Shown here: positions 1 to 11,920 of the stretch, piece by piece | Layout: each line of letters starts with the position of its first letter | Numbering within the stretch: position 1 is the first letter of the stretch | Source: Coccinella septempunctata | Taxonomy: Eukaryota; Arthropoda; Insecta; Coleoptera; Coccinellidae | Length of the DNA stretch: 64,000 bases | Reading direction: 5' to 3' | Assembly (NCBI RefSeq): GCF_907165205.1 | Contig: NC_058195.1 | Coordinates: 15,686,001-15,750,000 of the forward strand | The notes under the pieces: generated by a model | Databases searched by the model: none | Seen by the model: the letters and a program-made list of their open reading frames with translations, nothing else | Told to the model about the DNA's origin: nothing | Made by a program: the position numbers and the translations under genes

Positions 1-1319
1 TTTTTTTTTAATCAGTCACATTATATAAATGTAACTGAGCTCGAAAAGAACAATTTAATATTCCTTAAATGTCATCTTCACTGTGTTTTGATTCTTTAGG
101 CAAATTCCATATTCTATTTTATATCCAGATAGTTCATAAACTACTCTTGAGATATATTCAAACGGATTTTTTTTTTTTTTTTTTTGATGAAATGTCTTCT
201 AAGTTGGTTGAGTCCGATTTATATTTCGCTTGAGTACCTAATTCAATTTCAAAATTCAAATCCTTTTCAATTGAATTATAATTAGGGAATTTCAAATCAA
301 AATTCAATAATAATGCCCTTCAATTATAACTATCATTGAGAAAATTCCTTTTTACGAAATTTTATAACAGTCACAGACAAATTAATTTTGTCTAGATTCA
401 ACGAGCCTTCATTTTACTTATCTGAAAAACCCCACAGGCTGTTGATCGATATGAAAGAGAAGATGCCCATTCTCTAGGTCCTTAATTCCCCTTGTCGTGA
501 TGTATTATTGCATCTTGATCCAACTCTGCTACTGACTGAAAAACACTTAGTGGTCTTTCGTAGGACTCCTCGCAAATCATCAGCTAACTACGCATATATT
601 GCTTTTCAACCGAGTTCACTTCACTTCACTCACTACCAAATTTTTCATTCTCAATAGTAGAAGGAAACTTCTTATTATTCCACTGATTAACTTCATGAAC
701 GAAAAGTATATTCGCAATTAACAGCGGCGAATTTATTTTTAACAGAGCAAGCTGGGCCGATAACCTGTTGGAAATTAGGTTGGTTTAGGATAAATTCTTC
801 TTCAATGAAACGCACTTTGTGAAACAATCTGTATATTGATTCAATCGATTTAACGGAGGTCGATCTATACTCTCAATGAATATCAAACAAGAACTAACTC
901 AAACGGAGAGAAATATCTTATTCCTAAAAGATGCTTATATACAGTATATAGGTTCCAATAGCAAAGTACATAATATGGTTATCACAGTCGAAAACTGCTG
1001 GGGTATGTTATTCAACACTTTGACCGCCAGCACTAATATTGTTGACTAATAAACCAATCGCATTTGACATATTTATATTTGTCGAGAATTCTGAATGAGT
1101 AAGGGATTTGGTTTTGCTTTACTCTGATGAATTTATCTCAACACTCCCAGATTGAATTTCAATCGATATCAGAGGATTATTTCGTAATTTATGGAGGTTT
1201 TTCTCATTAAAGGGATAAAATGGTCAACCTTATCAAATTCGAATTTAAACTTTTTATGTATTTGGTAGGGAATAAACAGTTTATGTGTTTTTGAAAACAT
1301 TCCTTTTTGCAGGATAGTA
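1..1319. other. AT-rich DNA, no gene recognised
   Basis: Poly-T runs lie at 1-9 and about 168-185. I see no open frame with recognisable protein character, no RNA gene and no clear inverted or tandem repeat before the Foldback-like element begins. Confidence 0.5.
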
Positions 1320-1328
1320 AATGATAAA
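1320..1328. repeat. Left 9-bp target-site duplication (AATGATAAA)
   Basis: AATGATAAA lies immediately outside the left end of the 7.4-kb palindrome and recurs exactly at 8741-8749 outside its right end. A 9-bp duplication is the size expected for Foldback/Mutator-type DNA transposons. Confidence 0.85.
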
Positions 1329-1639
1329 ACCGCTGTGAAGTTGGCAGACTGTTTCCAGCAGACTGTTTGACGGAAATAGCCGAACGCTTGGACCAGTGGC
1401 GCACGGTCGCAAATAGATTTCTCGTGCGAATGTAACGGAATTCTTAGTTTTTTTCGCAGGAAGAAATGCGGCAGAGCTTCAACATATTTAATATGGTGAA
1501 ACGAATATTACAAGAACAAATTGCGGACTTCGGAGGGACAAAGGGTTGAGAAGTTGAACACTTGATATTAGGTTTTTTTTACAAGGAAAACAGGAACGGA
1601 GCAGAACCAAATTCTGATCGATGATTCAATAGGGTGAAA

Positions 1640-4600
1640 GGAATATTCTGATGAAAAAATTTCGGACTTCGGATGGGACGGCGGGGTTGAAAGTCTCACC
1701 CCTAACATTTATAATTTTTTTTCACAAGGAAAGCGGCGACGGAGCACAAACAGATTTTGTACGATGATTCAGTAGGGCTAAAGGATTATTCTGATGAAAA
1801 AATTTCGGACTTCGGATGGGACGGCGGGGTTGAAAGACTCACCCTTAAAGTTCATAATTTTTTTTCACAAGGAAAACGGCGACGGAGCACAAACAAATTT
1901 TGTACGATGATTCAGTAGGGCTAAAGGAACATTCTGATGAAAAAATTTCGGACTTCGGATGGGACGGCGGGGTTGAAAGACTTACCCTTAAAGTTCATAA
2001 TTTTTTTTCACAAGGAAAACGGCGACGGAGCACGAACAGATTTTGTACGATGATTCAGTAGGGCTAAAGGAACATTCTGATGAAAAAATTTCGGACTTCG
2101 GATGGGACGGCGGGGTTGAAAGTCTCACCCCTAACATTTATAATTTTTTTTCACAAGGAAAGCGGCGACGGAGCACAAACAGATTTTGTACGATGATTCA
2201 GTAGGGCTAAAGGATTATTCTGATGAAAAAATTTCGGACTTCGGATGGGACGGCGGGGTTGAAAGACTCACCCTTAAAGTTCATAATTTTTTTTCACAAG
2301 GAAAACGGCGACGGAGCACAAACAGATTTTGTACGATGATTCAGTAGGGCTAAAGGAACATTCTGATGAAAAAATTTCGGACTTCGGATGGGACGGCGGG
2401 GTTGAAAGACTTACCCTTAAAGTTCATAATTTTTTTTCACAAGGAAAGCGGCGACGGAGCACAAACAGATTTTGTACGATGATTCAGTAGGGCTAAAGGA
2501 ACATTCTGAAGAAAAAATTTCGGACTTCGGATGGGACGGCGGGGTTGAAAGTCTCACCCCTAACATTTATAATTTTTTTTCACAAGGAAAGCGGCGACGG
2601 AGCACAAACAGATTTTGTACGATGATTCAGTAGGGCTAAAGGAACATTCTGATGAAAAAATTTCGGACTTCGGATGGGACGGCGGGGTTGAAAGTCTCAC
2701 CCCTAACATTTATAATTTTTTTTCACAAGGAAAACGGCGACGGAGCACAAACAAATTTTGTACGATGATTCAGTAGGGCTAAAGGAACATTCTGATGAAA
2801 AAATTTCGGACTTCGGATGGGACGGCGGGGTTGAAAGACTTACCCTTAAAGTTCATAATTTTTTTTCACAAGGAAAGCGGCGACGGAGCACAAACAAATT
2901 TTGTACGATGATTCAGTAGGGCTAAAGGAACATTCTGATGAAAAAATTTCGGACTTCGGATGGGACGGCGGGGTTGAAAGACTTACCCTTAAAGTTCATA
3001 ATTTTTTTTCACAAGGAAAGCGGCGACGGAGCACAAACAAATTTTGTACGATGATTCAGTAGGGCTAAAGGAACATTCTGATGAAAAAATTTCGGACTTC
3101 GGATGGGACGGCGGGGTTGAAAGACTCACCCATAAAGTTCATAATTTTTTTTCACAAGGAAAACGGCGACGGAGCACGAACAGATTTTGTACGATGATTC
3201 AGTAGGGCTAAAGGAACATTCTGATGAAAAAATTTCGGACTTCGGATGGGACGGCGGGGTTGAAAGACTTACCCTTAAAGTTCATAATTTTTTTTCACAA
3301 GGAAAACGGCGACGGAGCACGAACAGATTTTGTACGATGATTCAGTAGGGCTAAAGGAACATTCTGATGAAAAAATTTCGGACTTCGGATGGGACGGCGG
3401 GGTTGAAAGTCTCACCCCTAACATTTATAATTTTTTTTCACAAGGAAAGCGGCGACAGAGCACAAACAGATTTTGTACGATGATTCAGTAGGGCTAAAGG
3501 ATTATTCTGATGAAAAAATTTCGGACTTCGGATGGGACGGCGGGGTTGAAAGACTTACCCTTAAAGTTCATAATTTTTTTTCACAAGGAAAACGGCGACG
3601 GAGCACAAACAAATTTTGTACGATGATTCAGTAGGGCTAAAGGAACATTCTGATGAAAAAATTTCGGACTTCGGATGGGACGGCGGGGTTGAAAGACTTA
3701 CCCTTAAAGTTCATAATTTTTTTTCACAAGGAAAACGGCGACGGATCACAAACAAATTTTGTACGATGATTCAGTAGGGCTAAAGGAACATTCTGATGAA
3801 AAAATTTCGGACTTCGGATGGGACGGCGGGGTTGAAAGACTTACCCTTAAAGTTCATAATTTTTTTTTCACAAGGAAAACGGCGACGGAGCACGAACAGA
3901 TTTTGTACGATGATTCAGTAGGGCTAAAGGAACATTCTGATGAAAAAATTTCGGACTTCGGATGGGACGGCGGGGTTGAAAGTCTCACCCCTAACATTTA
4001 TAATTTTTTTTTCACAAGGAAAACGGCGACGGAGCACAAACAGATTTTGTACGATGATTCAGTAGGGCCGAAGGAAACTTCTGATGAAAAAATTTCGGAC
4101 TTCGGATGGGACGGCGGGGTTGAAAGTCTCACCCCTAACATTTATAATTTTTTTTCACAAGGAAAGCGGCGACGGAGCACAAACAGATTTTGTACGATTA
4201 TTCAGTAGGGCTAAAGGAACATTCTGATGAATAAATTTCGGACTTCGGATGGGACGGCGGGGTTGAAAGTCTCACCCGTAACATTTATAATTTTTTTCAC
4301 AAGGAAAGCGGCGACGGAGCACGAACAGATTTTGTACGATGATTCAGTAGGGCTAAAGGATTATTCTGATGAAAAAATTTCGGACTTCGGATGGGACGGC
4401 GGGGTTGAAAGACTTACCCTTAAAGTTCATAATTTTTTTTCACAAGGAAAACGGCGACGGAGCACAAACAAATTTTGTACGATGATTCAGTAGGGCTAAA
4501 GGAACATTCTGATGAAAAAATTTCGGACTTCGGATGGGACGGCGGGGTTGAAAGACTTACCCTTAAAGTTCATAATTTTTTTTCACAAGGAAAACGGCGA

Positions 4601-5045
4601 CGGAGCACAAACAGATTTTGTACGATGATTCAGTAGGGCTAAAGGAACATTCTGATGAAAAAATTTTGGACTTCGGATGCGACGGCGGGGTTGAAAGTCT
4701 CACCCCTAACATTTATAATTTTTTTTCACAAGGAAAGCGGCGACGGAGCACAAACAGATTTTGTACGATTATTCAGTAGGGCTAAAGGAACATTCTGATG
4801 AAAAAATTTCGGACTTCGGATGGGACGGCGGGGTTGAAAGACTCACCCTTAAAGTTCATAATTTTTTTTCACAAGGAAAACGGCGACGGAGCACAAGCAG
4901 ATTTTGTACGATTATTCAGTAGGGCTAAAGGAACATTCTGATGAAAAAATTTCGGACTTCGGATGGGACGGCGGGGTTGAGAGTCTCACCCCTAACATTT
5001 ATAATTTTTTTTCACAAGGAAACCGGCGACGGAGCACAAACAAAT
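1640..5045 (+). repeat. Left-arm tandem array, about 24 units of ~143 bp
   Basis: The conserved core recurs at about 1661, 1804, 1947, 2090, 2234, 2375 and so on to 4950. Two main unit classes differ after GTTGAAAG: one reads TCTCACCCCTAACATTTATA, the other A(C/T)T(C/T)ACCCTTAAAGTTCATA. A few units carry one extra T in the T-run, giving 144 bp. The last unit is cut off near 5048, at AAATTTT, where the inverted arm begins. Confidence 0.9.
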
Positions 5046-5048
5046 TTT

Positions 5049-8000
5049 CCTTGTGAAAATAAATTATGAACTTTAGGGGTAAGTCTTTCAACCCCGCCGT
5101 CCCATCCGAAGTCCGAAATTTTTTCATCAGAATGTTCCTTTAGCCCTACTGAATAATCGTACAAAATCTGCTTGTGCTCCGTCGCCGTTTTCCTTGTGAA
5201 AAAAAATTATGAACTTTAAGGGTAAGTCTTTCAACCCCGCCGTCCCATCCGAAGTCCGAAATTTTTTCATCAGAATGTTCCTTTAGCCCTACTGAATCAT
5301 CGTACAAAATTTGTTTGTGCTCCGTCGCCGTTTTCCTTGTGAAAAAAAATTATGAACTTTAAGGGTAAGTCTTTCAACCCCGCCGTCCCATCCGAAGTCC
5401 GAAATTTTTTCATCAGAATGTTCCTTTAGCCCTACTGAATCATCGTACAAAATTTGTTTGTGCTCCGTCGCCGTTTTCCTTGTGAAAAAAAATTATGAAC
5501 TTTAAGGGTGAGTCTTTCAACCCCGCCGTCCCATCCGAAGTTCGAAATTTTTTCATCAGAATGTTCCTTTAGCCCTACTGAATAATCGTACAAAATCTGT
5601 TTGTGCTCCGTCGCCGCTTTCCTTGTGAAAAAAAATTATAAATGTTAGGGGTGAGACTTTCAACCCCGCCGTCCCATCCGAAGTCCGAAATTTTTTCATC
5701 AGAATAATCCTTTAGCCCTACTGAATCATCGTACAAAATCTGTTCCTGCTCCGTCGCCGTTTTCCTTGTGAAAAAAAATTATGAACTTTAAGGGTAAGTC
5801 TTTCAACCCCGCCGTCCCATCCGAAGTCCGAAATTTTTTCATCAGAATAATCCTTTAGCCCTACTGAATCATCGTACAAAATCTGTTCCTGCTCCGTCGC
5901 CGTTTTCCTTGTGAAAAAAAATTATGAACTTTAAGGGTAAGTCTTTCAACCCCGCCGTCCCATCCGAAGTCCGAAATTTTTTCATCAGAATAATCCTTTA
6001 GCCCTACTGAATCATCGTACAAAATCTGTTCGTGCTCCGTCGCCGTTTTCCTTGTGAAAAAAAATTATGAACTTTAAGGGTAAGTCTTTCAACCCCGCCG
6101 TCCCATCCGAAGTCCGAAATTTTTTCATCAGAATGTTCCTTTAGCCCTACTGAATCATCGTACAAAATCTGTTTGTGCTCCGTCGCCGTTTTCCTTGTGA
6201 AAAAAAATTATGAACTTTAAGGGTAAGTCTTTCAACCCCGCCGTCCCATCCGAAGTCCGAAATTTTTTCATCAGAATGTTCCTTCGGCCCTACTGAATCA
6301 TCGTACAAAATCTGTTTGTGCTCCGTCGCCGTTTTCCTTGTGAAAAAAAATTATAAATGTTAGGGGTGAGACTTTCAACCCCGCCGTCCCATCCGAAGTC
6401 CGAAATTTTTTCATCAGAATGTTCCTTTAGCCCTACTGAATCATCGTACAAAATCTGTTTGTGCTCCGTCGCCGTTTTCCTTGTGAAAAAAAATTATGAA
6501 CTTTAAGGGTAAGTCTTTCAACCCCGCCGTCCCATCCGAAGTCCGAAATTTTTTCATCAGAATAATCCTTTAGCCCTACTGAATCATCGTACAAAATCTG
6601 TTCCTGCTCCGTCGCCGTTTTCCTTGTGAAAAAAAATTATGAACTTTAAGGGTAAGTCTTTCAACCCCGCCGTCCCATCCGAAGTCCGAAATTTTTTCAT
6701 CAGAATGTTCCTTCGGCCCTACTGAATCATCGTACAAAATCTGTTTGTGCTCCGTCGCCGTTTTCCTTGTGAAAAAAAAATTATAAATGTTAGGGGTGAG
6801 ACTTTCAACCCCGCCGTCCCATCCGAAGTCCGAAATTTTTTCATCAGAATGTTCCTTTAGCCCTACTGAATCATCGTACAAAATCTGTTCGTGCTCCGTC
6901 GCCGTTTTCCTTGTGAAAAAAAAATTATGAACTTTAAGGGTAAGTCTTTCAACCCCGCCGTCCCATCCGAAGTCCGAAATTTTTTCATCAGAATAATCCT
7001 TTAGCCCTACTGAATCATCGTACAAAATCTGTTCCTGCTCCGTCGCCGTTTTCCTTGTGAAAAAAAATTATGAACTTTAAGGGTAAGTCTTTCAACCCCG
7101 CCGTCCCATCCGAAGTCCGAAATTTTTTCATCAGAATAATCCTTTAGCCCTACTGAATCATCGTACAAAATCTGTTTGTGCTCCGTCGCCGTTTTCCTTG
7201 TGAAAAAAAATTATAAATGTTAGGGGTGAGACTTTCAACCCCGCCGTCCCATCCGAAGTCCGAAATTTTTTCATCAGAATGTTCCTTTAGCCCTACTGAA
7301 TCATCGTACAAAATCTGTTTGTGCTCCGTCGCCGTTTTCCTTGTGAAAAAAAATTATGAACTTTAAGGGTAAGTCTTTCAACCCCGCCGTCCCATCCGAA
7401 GTCCGAAATTTTTTCATCAGAATGTTCCTTTAGCCCTACTGAATCATCGTTCAAAATCTGTTCGTGCTCCGTCGCCGTTTTCCTTGTGAAAAAAAATTAT
7501 GAACTTTAAGGGTAAGTCTTTCAACCCCGCCGTCCCATCCGAAGTCCGAAATTTTTTCATCAGAATGTTCCTTTAGCCCTACTGAATCATCGTACAAAAT
7601 TTGTTTGTGCTCCGTCGCCGTTTTCCTTGTGAAAAAAAATTATGAACTTTAAGGGTGAGTCTTTCAACCCCGCCGTCCCATCCGAAGTCCGAAATTTTTT
7701 CATCAGAATGTTCCTTTAGCCCTACTGAATCATCGTACAAAATTTGTTTGTGATCCGTCGCCGTTTTCCTTGTGAAAAAAAATTATGAACTTTAAGGGTA
7801 AGTCTTTCAACCCCGCCGTCCCATCCGAAGTCCGAAATTTTTTCATCAGAATGTTCCTTTAGCCCTACTGAATCATCGTACAAAATTTGTTTGTGATCCG
7901 TCGCCGTTTTCCTTGTGAAAAAAAAATTATGAACTTTAAGGGTAAGTCTTTCAACCCCGCCGTCCCATCCGAAGTCCGAAATTTTTTCATCAGAATGTTC

Positions 8001-8500
8001 CTTTAGCCCTACTGAATCATCGTACAAACTCTGTTTGTGCTCCGTCGCCGTTTTCCTTGTGAAAAAAAATTATGAACTTTAAGGGTAAGTCTTTCAACCC
8101 CGCCGTCCCATCCGAAGTCCGAAATTTTTTCATCAGAATGTTCCTTTAGCCCTACTGAATCATCGTAAAAACTCTGTTTGTGCTCCGTCGCCGTTTTCCT
8201 TGTGAAAAAAAATTATGAACTTTAAGGGTAAGTCTTTCAACCCCGCCGTCCCATCCGAAGTCCGAAATTTTTTCATCAGAATGTTCCTTCGGCCCTACTG
8301 AATCATCGTACAAAATCTGTTTGTGCTCCGTCGCCGTTTTAATTGTGAAAAAAAATTATAAATGTTGGGGGGAGACTTTCAACCCCGCCGTCCCATCCGA
8401 AGTCCGAAATTTTTTCATCAGAATATTCCTTTCACCCTATTGAATCATCGATCAGAATTTGGTTCTGCTCCGTTCCTGTTTTCCTTGTAAAAAAAACCTA
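5049..8500 (-). repeat. Right-arm tandem array, about 24 units of ~143 bp (inverted)
   Basis: The same units run in reverse complement, from about 5100 to 8400, followed by the degenerate outer unit at about 8500-8600. The order of unit classes differs from that in the left arm, so the two arms are not a simple mirror copy. Two inner units near 7750 and 7890 share GTGATCCGTCG, which also occurs (reverse complement) in the left arm near 3744. Confidence 0.9.
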
Positions 8501-8740
8501 ATATCAAGTGTTCAACTTCTCAACCCTTTGTCCCTCCGAAGTCCGCAATTTGTTCTTGTAATATTCGTTTCACCATATTAAATATGTTGAAGCTCTGCCG
8601 CATTTCTTCCTGCGAAAAAAACTAAGAATTCCGTTACATTCGCACGAGAAATCTATTTGCGACCGTGCGCCACTGGTCCAAGCGTTCGGCTATTTCCGTC
8701 AAACAGTCTGCTGGAAACAGTCTGCCAACTTCACAGCGGT

Positions 8741-8749
8741 AATGATAAA
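8741..8749. repeat. Right 9-bp target-site duplication (AATGATAAA)
   Basis: Exact copy of 1320-1328, lying directly after the right terminus ...CACAGCGGT. Confidence 0.85.
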
Positions 8750-10430
8750 AGAGTACAGAAAGTGTCAATTACATGTTTAATTTTATAATTGTGATTTTTA
8801 TTTCGATAATTCATTAATTGCTACCCTACAAAGAAAGCAAGTTTTTGAAACTTCAAAAACACTTCTAAAGTGTTTGTTTTTGACATAGAAAAACATAAAA
8901 TTTCAAAGGTGCTAAAAAACTGCCCTGGTCAAATCATGCTCTGCAACAAATGCTCTAGCCACTCTAGCCAGTTCTGGTATAGAAAATGAGGGTTTTAATT
9001 TTTCATTGAAAAACTCATTTACTCTGCAACCTTCGTAGAGTATGCTCAATTATGCAAAGTTGAGTAATTTGAAATAAAAATTATAGTTATGAATTATGTC
9101 TTCCTTTCTCCCACACTTTTTAAATTTTGATTACGGTTTGTTTCTTCTTAGGCCTGGTACTTTCACGTGCGAATAAATAAATTTTTCTACAAACGTCAAA
9201 AAATGACAAGGTTCGAGCATTGACAACGATATGCGAAGTGACCCTTTTTTCATTTTCCTTCGTTACCATGACACCGTGCGCGAAGTAGTGTGCGAAATAC
9301 TTACTTCGCACACTGCATGTAAACTATATGGGATTTTTATATCATAACCTTTATGTTCCTCAATCAAGCAAAAATCCAAGAAATCATTCATTTATTAATG
9401 TATAACAATAATTAAGGCTTTCAAATTATTGTGAGAAAATTTAACACTATTTTATTTATTATTCACAATGTTAATATTAATGGTGCAGCCAGTGCACGAA
9501 CCAATAATTAGGTATTCCTAAACCAGATAACTCAGATTCAGCTCGTGATATCGTAGATTTGGGAGTTGGATAAGACTATCCATTTTTGATTTGCAAGCAA
9601 CTGCCGTAGAGGTGACAGCACTTGATCCTGAAATTTCAATACTCTTTTTCATATTAAGCTAAACATGTTACTTATTTTAGAATAATATTTTTGACGTTTG
9701 TAGAAAAAATTTTGTTTGCATCTCATGCGCGAAATACTTTGGTGATCTCGGCTGCGCCTCGTTAAAAAAATCAGTTCTCGATCACCAAAGTAGCATTTCG
9801 CGCACTAGATACAAAAATAACTATTATTCGATAGATAAGTCTCATTCGTGGGATAAGCAAAAATGCTGTCTTTTCACTTTCAGATAGTGTTTTTCATCGA
9901 ATAAATCTTTCATTGAAACTTAATAATAAGAATTTATTTGTCATAGATCAAATGTCGGTACGTCATTATAAATTGAAATTTTTAAATTCTTGATGTATCG
10001 TTATTCTTTGTGTGAATTTCACGAAATATTTGCTTTCTAGTTGGAATTATGACAATTTCTACAATGCGGTGTCTTATTTTACATTAATCAGTGAAAAGTA
10101 GTGTACCGTGCTTTCATAGAATTGTTGTTCGTCGAATAATTTCATCTGAAAGCACCGAAATAAGGTATCCTTCAGATAGGAAATTATTTGGCAGATACTT
10201 ATTCGAAGGTGAAAGTACCGGGCCTTAGAAAAAAAAATCAATTTCTGTCTGCTCTCCAGAACCACCAGGAACTGTAAGACCCAATAAAAAAAGAGAAATA
10301 AATTTTCTCTTATTCCCGAATATTGTCCTGGCATTTGGGAAAAGTCGAACCTTCGTTTTTTTCTTGAGCATTTTCTGGGTATTTCGGCTTAATTTGGCAG
10401 AAAGAAAAGTGCTCTAGAAAACGGGTTCAA
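8750..10430. other. AT-rich DNA with inverted-repeat pieces, no gene
   Basis: A ~24-bp segment containing TTTCTACAAACGTCAAAAA at about 9180-9205 recurs inverted at about 9684-9710. Two hairpins sit beside these: AGTGTGCGAA/TTCGCACACT at 9288-9315, and a longer one at 9727-9805 built on GCGCGAAATACTTTGGTGATC. These could be the ends of an old palindromic element. No coding sequence is recognised. Confidence 0.45.
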
Positions 10431-10860
10431 ATTCTCCGACAACTTTCAAGAACCTCCTGTCTAGCTGGAGACCGTCTCTCCGTTCTCGATATGCAACATC
10501 AAGCCATCTTCCAAGACTGCGTTTTCGCTTCAGCCGACGACGCTACAAAATTGGTGTCGGCCTCGTAGCTCTCAACTGCGTCGCAGCAGGCTCTGCATCG
10601 ACCCGCTCAAGGCCTGCTAGTTTGGGCGAGCGATGGGGGACCGAAGGACGATTTCCCGACCCTACTTTACATCTTCCCTTTGTTCCTCCGAGAAAGTTAT
10701 TGATGGAGTGACAGAATCCCCGGAATGGTGGACATGACGGTCGATTGTTCTCTTATTGCTTCTAATTCGTTTTCACGAATCGAAGACGGCAGGGTGTTCG
10801 GGGTTGAGGTGTTAGTTGCCAGCGTAATTAGCTTTTTAGGAAGTAGTTTCGACAATGCTC
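10430..10860. other. GC-rich island, unidentified
   Basis: The segment is clearly richer in G+C and CpG than its surroundings. One plus-strand frame stays open for about 88 codons and is rich in Arg and Ser, but I recognise no domain, start or splice context. It may be a remnant of a retroelement or a first-exon/promoter region; I cannot decide. Confidence 0.3.
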
Positions 10861-10925
10861 ACAATTAAATATACAGGGTGTCGACCTACTCCGACACTGT
10901 CACACATCTGTATATGTAGCTTATA

Positions 10926-11455
10926 CAGTGTTCCTAAATTCATGCGACAAAATGCAGTAGGTGATTGCTCGTATGAAATTAAGATGGGTCTCTCTTAAAA
11001 CAAAATTTCCTCAGCCCACCCCTTTCCGAGATATCACCCCTAAATGGTGGTGACGTAAATTCAGTGTTTATTTTTTCTAAAATTCCAGTAAAGCTGGAAA
11101 CTTGAAATTCTGTAATTTTCGTGCACTCCAAAGGAATAACCACGGGTATTTTTTCAATATTCCTCTTATATTATACGGAGCTGAAATTAGCAACCCTTAC
11201 TTCATTTCATATCGAGAGTTTTTTTCGAGATGAAGTTTAATGAAATGAAACAATAAATTGAAATCCTTGTTTTTTATTCTTGAATTTTTTCCCAAACCCA
11301 ATAGCTGAAGTCCTGAAGAGAAAAATCACCTTTGAAGGGTGATATCTCGGAAAAGGGTGTGCTGAGGAAATTTTTCTATAGGAAAGAGCTATCTTAATTT
11401 CATAGGAGCATTCACCTTCTGAATTTTGTCGCATGAATTTAGGAAGAACACCCTG
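10926..11455. mobile_element. MITE with ~115-bp terminal inverted repeats, TA flanks
   Basis: The left end reads CAGTGTTCCTAAATTCATGC and the right end is the inverse of CAGGGTGTTCTTCCTAAATT. Similarity between the arms continues for about 115 bp, to the segment containing CCGAGATATCACCC (about 11025-11040, mirrored at about 11335-11360). Both ends are flanked by TA, as in Tc1/mariner-type insertions. No transposase frame is present, so this is non-autonomous. A separate TACAGGGTG terminus at about 10871 belongs to another fragment. Confidence 0.7.
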
Positions 11456-11920
11456 TATAACAATTATGAAGATATACTTATTTTACAGAACTGGACAATG
11501 TTTTTCGAGACGTCTTTTCTGATATAAAAAATGCGTTTTTCTTGAATGAAGAAGGTCCTTAAGCACAGGGCATTAAAATTATCTGATGAGGAGTTTCCAT
11601 CGGAATTTTGAAGTTTTGAATGAGAATATAATCCTACTGATAGAAGATCTGAAATTTACCAAGCAGAAAAAATATTTTGAACTGACCTATAGGTACCGAA
11701 AACATCAAGGATAAATTTTTTAGATTAATCTGAAAAAAAGAATTCAAATCTAACAATTCTGTTCGAAAGTTTTTCGAAAATTAAAGGTAAAACTCAAAAG
11801 GAATCGCTAAGTCATGTTATTTTTAAAATTTTTTGTGATAATTTCCAACCAACTTGTGTTGGATAAACAAGTAGATAGATAAGGGACCGAATAAGTGAAC
11901 ACAAAAAAGATTTCGATTGA

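Larger units (their letters stand above)
1329..8740. mobile_element. Foldback-like element: 7.4-kb palindrome of tandem ~143-bp units
   Basis: The element starts with ACCGCTGTGAAGTTGGCAG and ends with its exact reverse complement, between 9-bp direct repeats. Each arm is a terminal segment of about 190 bp, one degenerate unit (about 1500-1600; mirrored at about 8490-8600), then about 24 tandem units of ~143 bp running inward. The arms meet near 5018-5055, with essentially no unique centre. Each unit carries a conserved GGACTTCGGATGGGACGGCG core and a T-run before CACAAGGAAA. Known family: Drosophila Foldback (FB) elements have long terminal inverted repeats built of tandem subrepeats and 9-bp duplications. 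Inference: this is a non-autonomous member, because no transposase is encoded. The long open frames inside arise because single units read through by chance; the 143-bp period is not divisible by three. An assembly artefact at so large a palindrome cannot be excluded. Confidence 0.8.

Noticed and set aside
3759..8027. Open frames of 88-149 codons with repeated DDSVGLKEHSDEKISDFG peptides
   Set aside because: They exist only where a few units carry an extra T, making the period 144. The same frames appear on both strands of the palindrome and break at ordinary 143-bp units, so they are by-products of the repeat.
1640..8500. A CRISPR-like repeat-spacer array
   Set aside because: The whole 143-bp unit is repeated with no variable spacers, and the sequence is eukaryotic.
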